Source: JADJOY01 sp046331705 [NCBI: bacterium]
GTDB lineage: Bacteria > JADJOY01
Assembly: GCA_046331705.1 (NCBI GenBank)
Contig: JAXLQJ010000053.1
Coordinates: 1 to 49,451, forward strand
Direction of reading: 5' to 3'
DNA length: 49,451 nt
The notes beneath the pieces are model-generated. The model searched no databases, was not told the origin of the DNA, and saw only the letters and a program-made list of their open reading frames with translations. Of the stretch, positions 26,896-38,855 are shown one piece after another. Both the position numbers and the translations under genes were made by a program. Every line of letters begins with the position of its first letter. The first letter of the stretch is position 1.

Positions 26896-28080
26896 TCACG
26901 CGTTGGCGACGGCGTCGCGTATCGGCCCGGGGACCTCGGCGGTCCAGAAGAGATCCGGCGTTGCGCTCTCCGGGCTCCAGATCTCGAGGCCGCGGCGGAT
27001 GATCGTGTTGTCGACGGCGCGTGCTCGCGCCGGCGCGTCGAAGCCCGTCCCGCTGAGCGCCTTGCCCGCGCCCCAGATCATCCCGACGAAGATTCGGTTC
27101 ATCCAGCTCGCCGCACCGGGATACGAGTCGACGGCGCGCGCCCAGCTCGGCGTGAGCTGCTCGCGGGCATAGGTCAGCAGCCCGTAGGCCGCCACGTCGT
27201 GGAGCGCCAGGTTGGTGCTCGCGATCAGCAGCGCGGGCTCGATCGTGGCCGTGTAGCCGAAGTCGGGCCCGTAGGTGGTGAGCGCCTTCGACGCGTCGGT
27301 CACCACCAAGCGCACGCGGTCCATGATCTCACGGGCGCTCGCGATTTCCGCGCACTTCCACAGGAACGTCTCCGCTTGCTGGTGCAGCTCGAAGCGGCTG
27401 TCCTCGCGCAGCCAGCCCACGGCGGCCTTGAGCGCGAGCGTCGCGCCGCCCAGCACGTGGGTGCTGAGCCGCGGCAGATAGACGACGTGATCCACCTCGC
27501 GCAGCAGCGTCGGGATCATCAGCGGACCCTTCCAATGGTCCGCGCTCCGGCTCTCGCCGGCGAAGTAGGCGTCGTAGCCCGGCTCCTCGAAGCCCGCGAT
27601 CTCGGCACCGCCTGCGATCGCCGCCTGATCGAGCCCGTTCTTCGCCAGCGTCTCGCGGGTGCTGCCGCGCTGCTTGCTCGGCTGATGGTGCACGAACTGT
27701 ACGCCCGGATGATCGGCGAGGATCACCCGACCGGCACCTTCGGCGCGAAGGATGCGCGCCATGGCCGTGACCAGCTCGGGACGGGTGGTCGCCGGGAATG
27801 GGTTGGGCGAGTTCGACGCGACCTTGAGCAGCACGCGATCGCCGCGCCCGAGCCAGCCGAGCCCGCCCAGCTCGTCGATCGCGTTTCGCGCCGCCGCCTC
27901 GACCGCCGTCACGTCCACCGGCGCCAGCATCGGTGCCAGCACCACGCGCGCACCGCGTCCGTTTCCGCTCATGCTCGCCTCTCCTTCGTCCGAGCCACAC
28001 GCCGGCAACACCGCGCCCGCCACGGCGGTCGTCATTGCGCCGATCACCTCACGCCGTGTCCACGCTCGTTCGTCCGACAT
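26896..28080 (-). CDS. DUF362-family protein with twin-arginine lipoprotein signal
   Basis: A 394-residue protein. The N-terminus combines a twin-arginine motif (TRREVIGA) with a lipobox (LPAC, Cys28), so it is probably exported folded and lipidated. The rest matches DUF362 patterns: VLLKVASNSPNPFPATTRPE, a GAGRVILADHPG strand and the LPRLSTHVLGGATLALKAAVGW block. The C-terminal half carries VTDASKALTTYGPDFG. The biochemical role of DUF362 is unknown; some members are fused to ferredoxin domains, but no Cys cluster is seen here. It faces away from the higBA module across 196 nt. Confidence 0.88.
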   Translation of the reverse strand: MSDERAWTRREVIGAMTTAVAGAVLPACGSDEGEASMSGNGRGARVVLAPMLAPVDVTAVEAAARNAIDELGGLGWLGRGDRVLLKVASNSPNPFPATTRPELVTAMARILRAEGAGRVILADHPGVQFVHHQPSKQRGSTRETLAKNGLDQAAIAGGAEIAGFEEPGYDAYFAGESRSADHWKGPLMIPTLLREVDHVVYLPRLSTHVLGGATLALKAAVGWLREDSRFELHQQAETFLWKCAEIASAREIMDRVRLVVTDASKALTTYGPDFGYTATIEPALLIASTNLALHDVAAYGLLTYAREQLTPSWARAVDSYPGAASWMNRIFVGMIWGAGKALSGTGFDAPARARAVDNTIIRRGLEIWSPESATPDLFWTAEVPGPIRDAVANA

Positions 28081-28236
28081 GCACTCTCCCCGTGCAGACC
28101 CGCGCAGCCTAGCGCCGAAGCGCGCGCCCGTCCGGTCTGCAGGAGCGATCGCGCGGCAGCCGTCGGCGCGGTGCGGATCTGACAGCCGTGACCCGCGCTG
28201 TGTGTGGCTTCGGTCACGATCGTCGCACGACGTGAA

Positions 28237-28265
28237 TTGACGTGTTGCGCGACGCGCAACACAAT
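28237..28265 (+). promoter_or_regulatory. sigma70-type promoter for higBA
   Basis: A -35 box TTGACG (28237-28242) and a -10 box CACAAT (28260-28265), separated by exactly 17 nt. The predicted transcript start at about 28272 lies only 5 nt before the higB start, so the message would be nearly leaderless. Confidence 0.6.
28242..28262. promoter_or_regulatory. Palindromic operator, probable HigA binding site
   Basis: A perfect inverted repeat with 10-nt arms (GTGTTGCGCG / CGCGCAACAC) around a single central A. It fills the spacer between the -35 and -10 boxes of the higBA promoter. HigA-type antitoxins repress their own operon by binding such palindromes. The HigA assignment is inference. Confidence 0.65.
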
Positions 28266-28276
28266 GTGCTCATCCG

Positions 28277-28555
28277 ATGATCACATCGTTTCGTCACAAG
28301 GGGTTGGGCCGCTACTATGCGACCGGCAATCTGCGCGGAATTCAGCCGAAGCACGCCAAGAGATTGCGGATGCTGCTGGCGGCGCTCGACACCGCGCAAT
28401 CGATCGCCGATCTCGACGTTCCGGGATTCCGGCTGCATCCCCTGAAGGGGCAAGCTCGCGGCCGATGGTCGATCTGGGTGGATGGCAGTTGGCGTCTCAC
28501 GTTCGAATTCGACGATCGCCAAGCGCGCTTGCTCGATCACGAGGACTATCACTGA
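28277..28555 (+). CDS. higB: HigB-type toxin (RelE/ParE superfamily mRNA interferase)
   Basis: A 92-residue protein with the typical HigB layout: ITSFRHKGLGRYYATG at the start, AKRLRMLLAALDTA helices, FRLHPLKGQARGRWSIWV, then SWRLTFEFDD and an acidic/His C-terminus (LDHEDYH). HigB cleaves mRNA on the ribosome. The HPLKG...W.I.V...WR..F pattern is diagnostic of this branch. Toxin-first order is typical of higBA. The stop overlaps the antitoxin start (TGATG). The gene is noticeably less GC-rich than its neighbours, which suggests horizontal acquisition. No ribosome site is seen, consistent with a near-leaderless message. Confidence 0.92.
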   Translation: MITSFRHKGLGRYYATGNLRGIQPKHAKRLRMLLAALDTAQSIADLDVPGFRLHPLKGQARGRWSIWVDGSWRLTFEFDDRQARLLDHEDYH

Positions 28556-28848
28556 TGGCCATGCACAATCCGCCACATCCCGGCGAGTTCATCGTTGCCG
28601 TGTATCTGGATCCCAACGAAGTGAGCGCGAGGGATCTAGCGGCAAAGTTGTGCGTCGCGCCGTCCACGCTCAGCCGCATTCTGAATGGCACCAGCGCCGT
28701 GACGCCGGAGATGGCGCTGAGGCTTTCGAAGTGCCTGGGGCGATCGCCGGAGAGCTGGCTCGCGATGCAGCAAGCTCACGACTTGTGGCGCGCCAGGAAG
28801 CGCGTGGATCTGCGATCCGTGAAGGTCCTCAAGCTGGCTGCCGCATGA
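28555..28848 (+). CDS. higA: HigA-type antitoxin
   Basis: A 97-residue HTH_XRE (Cro/CI-like) antitoxin. The opening NPPHPGEFI is the hallmark of HigA-family antitoxins. A helix-turn-helix follows (SARDLAAKLCVAPSTLSRIL, then NGTSAVTPEMALRLSKCLG), and the conserved W-L-x-M-Q stretch is SPESWLAMQQAHDLW. It neutralises HigB and represses the operon, probably through the palindrome at 28242-28262. The ATG overlaps the toxin stop by one base, so the two proteins are translationally coupled. Confidence 0.93.
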   Translation: MAMHNPPHPGEFIVAVYLDPNEVSARDLAAKLCVAPSTLSRILNGTSAVTPEMALRLSKCLGRSPESWLAMQQAHDLWRARKRVDLRSVKVLKLAAA

Positions 28849-28960
28849 CGAGCACGCGATCGTCAGAATCTTCGAGCACCGATTGGCGAGGCCGCGACTC
28901 CTCGTCCCGATGGGGTGATCGCCGTTGAGCCGATGCCTTGTGGCAGGAGGCACCTGTTCA

Positions 28961-29551
28961 GTGACCACACCCTTCCACGCCAAGTACTGGGCACAAAGTC
29001 TCCGACTTGCCCGTCACAACGGTGTGGAGGCCATCGCGCGCTCGATCGGTAACGCGCGGGTCGCTGCGCCAGCGGACGAGATCGTGCGCCAGTTCGACAG
29101 GCCGATCGACAACAAGATCGACATCCGCAAGATGCTCTTTGGCGGGTTCGAGAAGTGCCTCTATCCGACGCAGAAGTTCGACTCGGACACGGAGCGTCGT
29201 TTCGCCGTAGTCATCGAGAAGGACAAGGCCGTCCTCAAGTGGCTCAAGCCCGGCAAGGGCGTCTTCCAGATCCGCTACTCGAACGACGCGGACTACGAGC
29301 CCGATTTCGTGGTCGAGACCGAGAGCGAGAAGCTGATCTGCGGGCCCAAGGCCGCGGACCGCATGCAGGACCCGATCGTCCTCGCCAAGGCGCGCGCGGC
29401 GGCCACCTGGTGCAAGCACGCCACACAGCACGAGAAGGCGAACCACGGCAAGCCGTGGCGCTACCTGCTCATCCCGCACGACGCCATCGCCGACAACATG
29501 ACCGTGGCTGGGCTGACGTCCGGGTTCGAGATCCCTCAGGACACCAAGTAA
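28961..29551 (+). CDS. Chimeric remnant: helicase-like N-terminus joined to type III restriction (Res) C-terminus
   Basis: A 196-residue reading frame that looks like two unrelated fragments. Residues 1 to about 35 (TTPFHAKYWAQSLRLARHNG...RSIGNARV) resemble the start of SNF2-type helicases. From about residue 40 on (IRKMLFGGFEKCLYPTQKFD, ERRFAVVIE, WLKPGKGVFQIRY, YEPDFVVET) it matches the C-terminal endonuclease domain of type III restriction subunits. The helicase motors of both parents are missing. The expected E-x-K nuclease motif (usually EPK) reads GPK, so the nuclease core is probably inactive. The GTG at 28961 follows AGGAGG; a TTG at 28925 would add 12 residues. It sits directly after higBA and is most likely decayed defence DNA. 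Parent families are named from memory of conserved motifs. Confidence 0.7.
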   Translation: MTTPFHAKYWAQSLRLARHNGVEAIARSIGNARVAAPADEIVRQFDRPIDNKIDIRKMLFGGFEKCLYPTQKFDSDTERRFAVVIEKDKAVLKWLKPGKGVFQIRYSNDADYEPDFVVETESEKLICGPKAADRMQDPIVLAKARAAATWCKHATQHEKANHGKPWRYLLIPHDAIADNMTVAGLTSGFEIPQDTK

Positions 29552-29660
29552 GACGGTCGTTCGCCGTCGCGATGCGCCCCTGCACGCGGGTCGGACACAT
29601 CCTCTCGACTCGATCGTCGCCGCGCCCTCTGGGGCGTGCGCGCGCCGGAAGAGGTGAACC

Positions 29661-31955
<2,295 letters not shown>

Positions 31956-31972
31956 GCCGCCGCCGCGGCGTT

Positions 31973-32010
31973 GCCGCCGCAGCGCCGCCGTGCCGCCGCA
32001 GCGCCGCCGT
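31973..32010. repeat. 19-bp perfect tandem duplication
   Basis: Two adjacent identical 19-nt units (GCCGCCGCAGCGCCGCCGT) lie in the gap between rtcA and the cupredoxin gene, within a longer GCC-rich stretch. This is probably replication slippage; no function is suggested. Confidence 0.8.
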
Positions 32011-32131
32011 GCGCCGCGTGATCGTGCGCGGTGAACCAGGTGCGCCGCCGCGACGAATCCCTTGCGGGAGGGGTCGAACCGCTGGCCCGAGCCGCGTGGC
32101 GCGCGCGGGCCGGCATGCGAGGAGAAGTCGC

Positions 32132-32608
32132 ATGCGTGTCACATGGATACGACGGGTTCGTCCCTGGATGGCGATGGTGTGGATGGTCACGGTCGGGGCC
32201 GCGACCTCGTGCGGGAGCGGAGACGACCACGGCGGCGGGATGGCCACGCAGGTGAAGGTCGCGGTGCGGGAATTCCAGGTGGTGCCGGAGCGGGCGAGCG
32301 CTCCCGCGGGGCGAGTGACCTTCGCGGTCACCAACACCGGGACGGAGCTTCACGAGTTCGTCGTCGTGCGAACGGACCTGGCGCCGGATGCGTTGCCCAC
32401 GAACGCCGACGGCAGCTTCAACGAGGACGACGCGAGCGTGGACGTGCTGGGCGAGATCCCGGAATTCGTGCCGGGGCCGACCTACCTGCTCACCCTCGAT
32501 CTCACGCCGGGCCATTACGTGCTGCTCTGCAATCGCGTCGAGGTCGAGGACGCCACGACCGTCGCGCACTACCACCAAGGGATGCGCACCTCGTTCTCCG
32601 TCGAGTGA
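32132..32608 (+). CDS. Cupredoxin-like lipoprotein
   Basis: A 158-residue protein with a signal peptide and lipobox (ATSC). A single cupredoxin beta-sandwich follows, opening with VKVAVREFQVVPERASAPAG and the FAVTNTGTELHEFVVV strand. Type I copper ligands are visible: His in LHEF, then Cys in LLCN, His in HYHQGM and the Met two residues later. The C-to-H spacing is longer than in plastocyanin, with an acidic insert (RVEVEDATTVA). It may shuttle electrons or store copper outside the cytoplasmic membrane. A GAGGAG ribosome site lies upstream of the ATG at 32132. Confidence 0.87.
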   Translation: MRVTWIRRVRPWMAMVWMVTVGAATSCGSGDDHGGGMATQVKVAVREFQVVPERASAPAGRVTFAVTNTGTELHEFVVVRTDLAPDALPTNADGSFNEDDASVDVLGEIPEFVPGPTYLLTLDLTPGHYVLLCNRVEVEDATTVAHYHQGMRTSFSVE

Positions 32609-32657
32609 GCCGAGAAGACCAGACTGAGCCAACGCTGAGCCGCGCAATCCAGAGCGC

Positions 32658-32674
32658 CCCACGGAGCGCGTTCG

Positions 32675-32689
<15 letters not shown>
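32658..32689. terminator. Strong hairpin between convergent genes
   Basis: A perfect 12-bp stem (CCCACGGAGCGC / GCGCTCCGTGGG) with an 8-nt loop. It spans the stop codon of the reverse-strand kinase gene and lies 50 nt after the cupredoxin gene. Because it is symmetric it could end transcription from both sides. No T-run is present. Confidence 0.6.
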
Positions 32690-34197
<1,508 letters not shown>

Positions 34198-34201
<4 letters not shown>

Positions 34202-35583
34202 TGCTCGCCGGTCGCGCTGGGCGGCCCTTTCCCGTCCGCGAGTCGCGCGAGGCGGGCGTAGAACGTGCTTCGGCTGCGCTCACCGAGCCAGCGCGCCAGC
34301 GCCGCGCGCGAGCCGAGCGCGAGCGCCGCTCGCTCCACCTGGGCGAGGGTGACCAGCGACGCGAAATCGCGCGATCTCCACGCAGCGCGGAAGCTCTCCA
34401 GGAAGGCACTCTCTCCAGCGCGCACGTCTCGTGGCAGGTCCGCCAGCGTGATCACGCCGGCTCGCGACGCGATCGCGAGGCGGTGCACCAGCTGCTTGAG
34501 CTCGCGCACGTTGCCGGGCCAGTCGTACGCCGCGAGCGCCTCGAGGGCGTCGGGCTCGAGGCGGGCGACGCGGCCTTCGGCGCGCGCGATCTCCGCGAGC
34601 AATGCACGCGCCAGCACCGGGATGTCGTCGCGCCGCTCGCGAAGCGGCGGCACCACGATCGGGAAACCGGCGAGGCGATAGTAGAGGTCCTGCCGGAAGG
34701 CGCCCGCGGATACCGCCTGCTTGAGGTCGCGGTTGGTCGCGGCGATGACGCGCGCCCGTGCTCGGCGCTCGCGGGTGGAGCCGACACGCACGAAGGTGCC
34801 GTTCTCGAGCAGGCGCAGCAGCTTCGGCTGGAGCGCCGTCGGCAGCTCGCCGACCTCGTCGAGAAAGAGCGTGCCCGCGCCCGCCGCTTCCACGAAGCCG
34901 GCCTTGTCGCGCGCGGCTCCGGTGAACGCGCCGCGCTCGTGACCGAAGAGCTCGCTCTCGAAGAGCTCTCCCGAGAGCGCGGGCGTGTTGACCGCGACGA
35001 ACGGTGCAGCGCGGCGTGCGCTCGCATCGTGGACGGCGCGTGCGACCAGCTCCTTGCCCACGCCCGTCTCGCCCAGGATCAGCACGCCGATCTCGCTCGA
35101 GGCGGCGATCCGAATCTGCTCGACCACCGAGCGGATCGCGCGACTCACGCCCAGGATGGTGGAAGCGCCTGCGCCGCCGTGAACCGCGCTCCCCGGCGCC
35201 GGCGCGTCGCCGCTCGCGTCGAGGGTGGACTGCTGGGCGAGATCACCGGCTCGAAAACGCAGCCAGGTCGAGCGCCCGATCACGATCTCGTGGCCGTCCG
35301 CGAGGCGCAGCGCGCGGCCGCGCGCGAGCGGCTCGCCGTTCACACGTACGCGGTGTGGCCGATCGGTGTGGTTCTCGAGGAGCCAGTCGTCGCCGTGGCG
35401 AGTCAGCGAGGCGTGGCGCTCGCGCGAGACCGTGAGGTCGCTCTCGAAGACCAGGTCGTTGCGGACACCGCGGCCGAGAGTGAGCGCCCGCGCATCCTCG
35501 GCCAGCGCGTGCTCCAGCAGCAGCTCCGTGATCGGCCGGCCGCGATGCTTCACCAAGCCCGCTTGAATCGTGAGCAGCGACAT
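34198..35583 (-). CDS. FHA-domain sigma54-dependent transcriptional activator
   Basis: A 461-residue bacterial enhancer-binding protein. An FHA domain (about 30-110, [14 protein letters not shown] and SRERHASL) would bind phosphothreonine. The AAA+ domain has Walker A GETGVGKE (171-178), the sigma54-contacting loop GAFTGA (218-223), Walker B LFLDE (239-243) and the [10 protein letters not shown] block. The C-terminal ~80 residues hold an atypical helix-turn-helix ([20 protein letters not shown]). FHA-containing activators next to Ser/Thr kinases are typical of Myxococcota. The coupled kinase is the likely source of the phosphothreonine signal. The target promoters are not evident. Confidence 0.95.
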
Positions 35584-35857
35584 GGCCCGAGCGCTCGTCT
35601 CCGACGCTCGCTCTCGGGGTCGCGCGTGCGAGTGGACGAGCGTGCGCCGACGCTATCCCGCTCGTCCCGGGGTGTCCACGAGGGTGTGCGGAAGTCGTAC
35701 GGATCGGACAGGTCCCGCGTGCGGCGGCGGTGGCAGGGGCCGACCGCAACCAGGCGGCAATCGGGCGCTTTCTCGCGCTTCGCGTCAGCGCGCGTCGTTG
35801 GCGCGAAGGATGCGCTTCGCCTCTTCTCGCGCATGCCGCGCGAACGGAGGCCACCCC

Positions 35858-36502
35858 ATGCACCACGCACGCGAACGACTCACGATCGACCCTCGTCCTC
35901 GTCCCACGCGCCGCGCGCGTCGACGCAACGGTGCAGCGTTCGTCCTTGCGCTGGCGGCGGTCGGAGGATGCGCGAGCGGCGCGGAACCGCTGCCGGACGC
36001 TTCGGACGCGGTGGCGGCGAAGCGGCCGCCGCCGCCCGACTTCGCGACGCTCGACGCGGAGATCGACGCGATCCTCTACGACGACTGGCCGCACGGCGAT
36101 CCGCACGCCTACGACTATTCGCCCGCCGGCAAGCGCGATCCCTTCCGGCCCCCGCCGGACGTCGTGCAGCCGAAGAGCGAGAAGGACGAGGGGCCCGTCA
36201 TCGTCTCTCGCTGTCCGTCGGCGCTGCTCGCCGGAGTCCACGTGGACGAGCTGCGTCTCGAAGGCATCGTGCGCTTCTCGCGCGGGAGCGACGCGCGCGC
36301 GACGGTCGCGGGGCCGGACGGCCGCGGCCTGATCGTCGACGTCGGTGATCGCGTGAGCGACGAGTGCGCCTCCGTCGCCGCGATCCTGGACGAGAGCCTC
36401 GTGCTCGCGGTCCCGCAACGGACCCAGCGTGGCCAGGAAGCCCAAGCTCGCCGCATCCTGCGCTTGCGCACCGCTTCGGACGACGCGCCAACGCGAGAGT
36501 GA
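35858..36502 (+). CDS. PilP-like lipoprotein
   Basis: A 214-residue protein with a basic N-terminus, a hydrophobic signal and lipobox (VGGC). The middle contains YSPAGKRDPFRPP, the KRDPF motif of PilP. The C-terminal domain has a PilP-like beta pattern: VDELRLEGIV, then GPDGRGLIVDVGDRV and AILDESLVLAVPQ. PilP connects the inner-membrane PilMNO complex to the PilQ secretin in type IV pili. No other pil gene is nearby, so this may be an isolated paralogue. The start has a CGGAGG ribosome site. The 274 nt upstream, shared with the divergent FHA regulator, show no clear promoter that I could recognise. Confidence 0.75.
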   Translation: MHHARERLTIDPRPRPTRRARRRNGAAFVLALAAVGGCASGAEPLPDASDAVAAKRPPPPDFATLDAEIDAILYDDWPHGDPHAYDYSPAGKRDPFRPPPDVVQPKSEKDEGPVIVSRCPSALLAGVHVDELRLEGIVRFSRGSDARATVAGPDGRGLIVDVGDRVSDECASVAAILDESLVLAVPQRTQRGQEAQARRILRLRTASDDAPTRE

Positions 36503-36525
36503 GAGGATGCGGGAATGACACCGGC

Positions 36526-36540
36526 GAGCCGATTCGGCTC
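36526..36540. terminator. Hairpin between convergent genes
   Basis: A 6-bp stem (GAGCCG / CGGCTC) with an ATT loop, 23 nt after the PilP-like gene and about 125 nt before the end of the convergent DUF3604 gene. There is no T-run; the role is inferred from position only. The rest of this 163-nt gap shows nothing else. Confidence 0.35.
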
Positions 36541-36665
36541 CGCGCGGCAGGGAAGCTGCGCGCCGCGGGGTGGTCCGAGGCTCGGTGGCACGCACGACGC
36601 AGGCACGAATGGCGCGCCCCGCTGCGGACTTGGTTGGATGGCCTCGATCGCCGCGCGTCGATCCC

Positions 36666-38855
36666 TCACCCCGCGCCGTACCAGATCGGGGAGGACCAGG
36701 CGCGTTCCTGGATCGTGTCGAAGCGGAACGCACCGGTGTACCGGCCGTCGTCGCCGCGGGTGATCGTGCAGCAGCCTTCGTAGCCGGAGTTGCCGGTGGC
36801 TTCGGCGAAGGTGCCGCTCGCGGGATCGAGCGCGCCGCAATCGACGTGCTGGTCGACGCAGCTCGAGGTGTTCCACCGGCAGCTCGGGTTCTCGAGGACA
36901 CGCGCGTAGTAGAAGGCATCCGCGGCCGCGTCGAACTCGGGGTCGGTGAAGACACCGCAGAGCTGCTCCGGTTGCGCGGCGGTGACGACGCTGCAATCCG
37001 ACGCGGGCGCGGGTCCGGCGTCGGCGCCGGCCACCTTGAACAACTTGGTGTGCGTGGTTCCGCTCGCGTCCACCCACCCCTTCACGACGTCGATCCGCTC
37101 GAGCGGTGTCCCCGGCTTGCGGTCGCCGGCGTCCTGCGCCGCCCACACGAGGATCTGCGGCGCGCCCGCCGTGCCGCGCGGCGGGAGATCCGCGCCCATG
37201 GGCACGATCGCGGCGTTGGCGTCGGCGCTCGGTGCTTGGCCCGACGCCACTCGGGCGCAGGCGTCGGCGGGCAGCGCGCCGAAGGATCCGTAGCTCTTGA
37301 CCAGGATCCGGGTACCGCTGGTGGCGAACGCTTCGCGCCGGCTCAGCGCGTCGAAGATCGAGGTGCGCGTGTTCTCCTCCGCCCACACGCCCGTGAGCCC
37401 GCCGGGATTGAACGTGATCGCGCGCGGCTCCCAGACGGGATCGGTGCAGGTGGGATCGCTGGGCTCGCAGCTCCAATGCCCCAGCCGCTCGGTGGGTGGG
37501 GCGTCGAGAATGCCGCCGTGGCCGCGCCATTCCGATTCGATGGCGAATCCGGGCGTGCCGTTGTGGGTGTCGGTGGCGGCGGCGAAGCCGAGCTTGTACG
37601 GATCGACGCCGCCCAGCGCCGCTTTGAGGCGCAGCCCCTCGGCGAGGCTGTTGCGCACCATGTCGAGGGGTGCCGTGCAATCGTCGGGAGTCGAGCCGTC
37701 GCTCGCGACCTCGGTGCAGACGCGCTCGGTCGCGGGCTTGCACTCGGGCGGGTCGCTCGGGAGCCCGGCGCAGATCGCCTTCGCTTTCTCGAAGCGGCAC
37801 GCGGCGTCGGTTTCCTCGGGATCGAAGGGGTTCGTGGGCAGCCCCGGCGCGCACTCGGACTCGCCCTTGTGCTGCACCATCTCGATCAACCGGTCTGCAC
37901 GGGCGCGCAGCTCGGCGTCGGCGCGCGTGAGCGGCGCTCCGTCGCGGCCTTCCGGGAGACCGGTCGCGCCGGCGGGTGGAAACATGCGACCGTCGCTCAG
38001 GTTCGAGTTGTGGGGGATGGTCAGGTAGCGGCACCCCTCGACGTTCGCGCACTGCGCTTCGAGGGAGTCGAAGAGCACCCACTCGGAATCGGTGTCGAGC
38101 GACGAGATCGGCCGCGACGGCAGGGCCGTGCCGTCGAAGATCACGTTGCGGTGAAGCATGGCGCCGCTCGGCTGGGCGCTGAACTCGTAGGCGGCGAAGC
38201 TCGTGAACGCGCACGGTTCGTTCTCGGACTCGGCGATCGCCACCGAATCCGCCCAGGCGGAGGTGGTGTCGAGGATCGCGTCGGGGATCTCGACATCGCC
38301 GGAGACGGCGCTGAGCGGTGTGTCGCCCTTGACCAGCGCTTCGATGTTCTCGGTGAGGACGGTGCCGAAGGCCTTGCAGAAGGCCGGACGGTCGGGGCGA
38401 TCACCGTCCACGCCGCACAGGCTCGCGAAGCCTCCCAAGTACTCGCTGTGATCGGTCACGGCCGTGAAATCGAGCGGTCGCGCGAGCCGCACCTGGACGC
38501 ACGCCTGATCGGCGACGTCGCACGGCAGCCCCACGGGCTCGCCCTTGGCGAAGCGGTAGGCTTCGCGCGGCCCGTTCAGGGTGTTGTAGAAGTACGCGTC
38601 GAACGAACGGTTGGTGTGAACGTGCAGATCGCCGAAGAACGCCTGCTTTCGCCCGGCGACCGTCCCGGCGCACTCGCCCGCGGGCGGCGTTGGCGTCTGC
38701 TCGCCATGGCTCTTCGAGCACGCCTCCGGAATCGACGAGATCAGCAACAGCGACGCGGCGCTCGCGAGTGCTGCGAGCGACCCGCGCGGGGTGCGCGTCT
38801 TCACGGCGAGGATGGTCGGCGATGATTCGACGGTTCGGTTGGCTTCGCGTGTCAC
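36666..38855 (-). CDS. DUF3604-family lipoprotein (PHP-like fold)
   Basis: A 729-residue exported protein. The N-terminal signal ends in a Cys (PEACSKSH), so it is probably lipidated. DUF3604 blocks follow: FFGDLHVHTNRSFDAY (an HxH metal motif), REAYRFAKGEPVGLP, DFTAVTDHSEYLGG and later LTIPHNSNLSDG. Further blocks are FAAATDTHNGTPG, GGLTGVWAEENTR and REAFATSGTRILVKSYGS. The motifs resemble PHP-type metallo-phosphoesterases, but no activity is established for the family. The GTG at 38855 is supported by a GAGGAG ribosome site. The start overlaps the divergent lipoprotein gene. Confidence 0.9.
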   Translation of the reverse strand: MTREANRTVESSPTILAVKTRTPRGSLAALASAASLLLISSIPEACSKSHGEQTPTPPAGECAGTVAGRKQAFFGDLHVHTNRSFDAYFYNTLNGPREAYRFAKGEPVGLPCDVADQACVQVRLARPLDFTAVTDHSEYLGGFASLCGVDGDRPDRPAFCKAFGTVLTENIEALVKGDTPLSAVSGDVEIPDAILDTTSAWADSVAIAESENEPCAFTSFAAYEFSAQPSGAMLHRNVIFDGTALPSRPISSLDTDSEWVLFDSLEAQCANVEGCRYLTIPHNSNLSDGRMFPPAGATGLPEGRDGAPLTRADAELRARADRLIEMVQHKGESECAPGLPTNPFDPEETDAACRFEKAKAICAGLPSDPPECKPATERVCTEVASDGSTPDDCTAPLDMVRNSLAEGLRLKAALGGVDPYKLGFAAATDTHNGTPGFAIESEWRGHGGILDAPPTERLGHWSCEPSDPTCTDPVWEPRAITFNPGGLTGVWAEENTRTSIFDALSRREAFATSGTRILVKSYGSFGALPADACARVASGQAPSADANAAIVPMGADLPPRGTAGAPQILVWAAQDAGDRKPGTPLERIDVVKGWVDASGTTHTKLFKVAGADAGPAPASDCSVVTAAQPEQLCGVFTDPEFDAAADAFYYARVLENPSCRWNTSSCVDQHVDCGALDPASGTFAEATGNSGYEGCCTITRGDDGRYTGAFRFDTIQERAWSSPIWYGAG

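Noticed and set aside
29552-29660. Possible sigma54 (RtcR-type) promoter upstream of rtcB
   Set aside because: No GG-N10-GC pair with a convincing TGGCAC/TTGC context was found, and no rtcR gene is in the window.
35584-35857. Possible promoter or operator in the 274-nt divergent region of the FHA regulator and PilP-like gene
   Set aside because: No recognisable sigma70 or sigma54 boxes or long palindromes.
36570-38825. A 751-codon forward frame opposite the DUF3604 gene
   Set aside because: The reverse-strand frame carries the DUF3604 motifs and a signal peptide, so this is a GC shadow.
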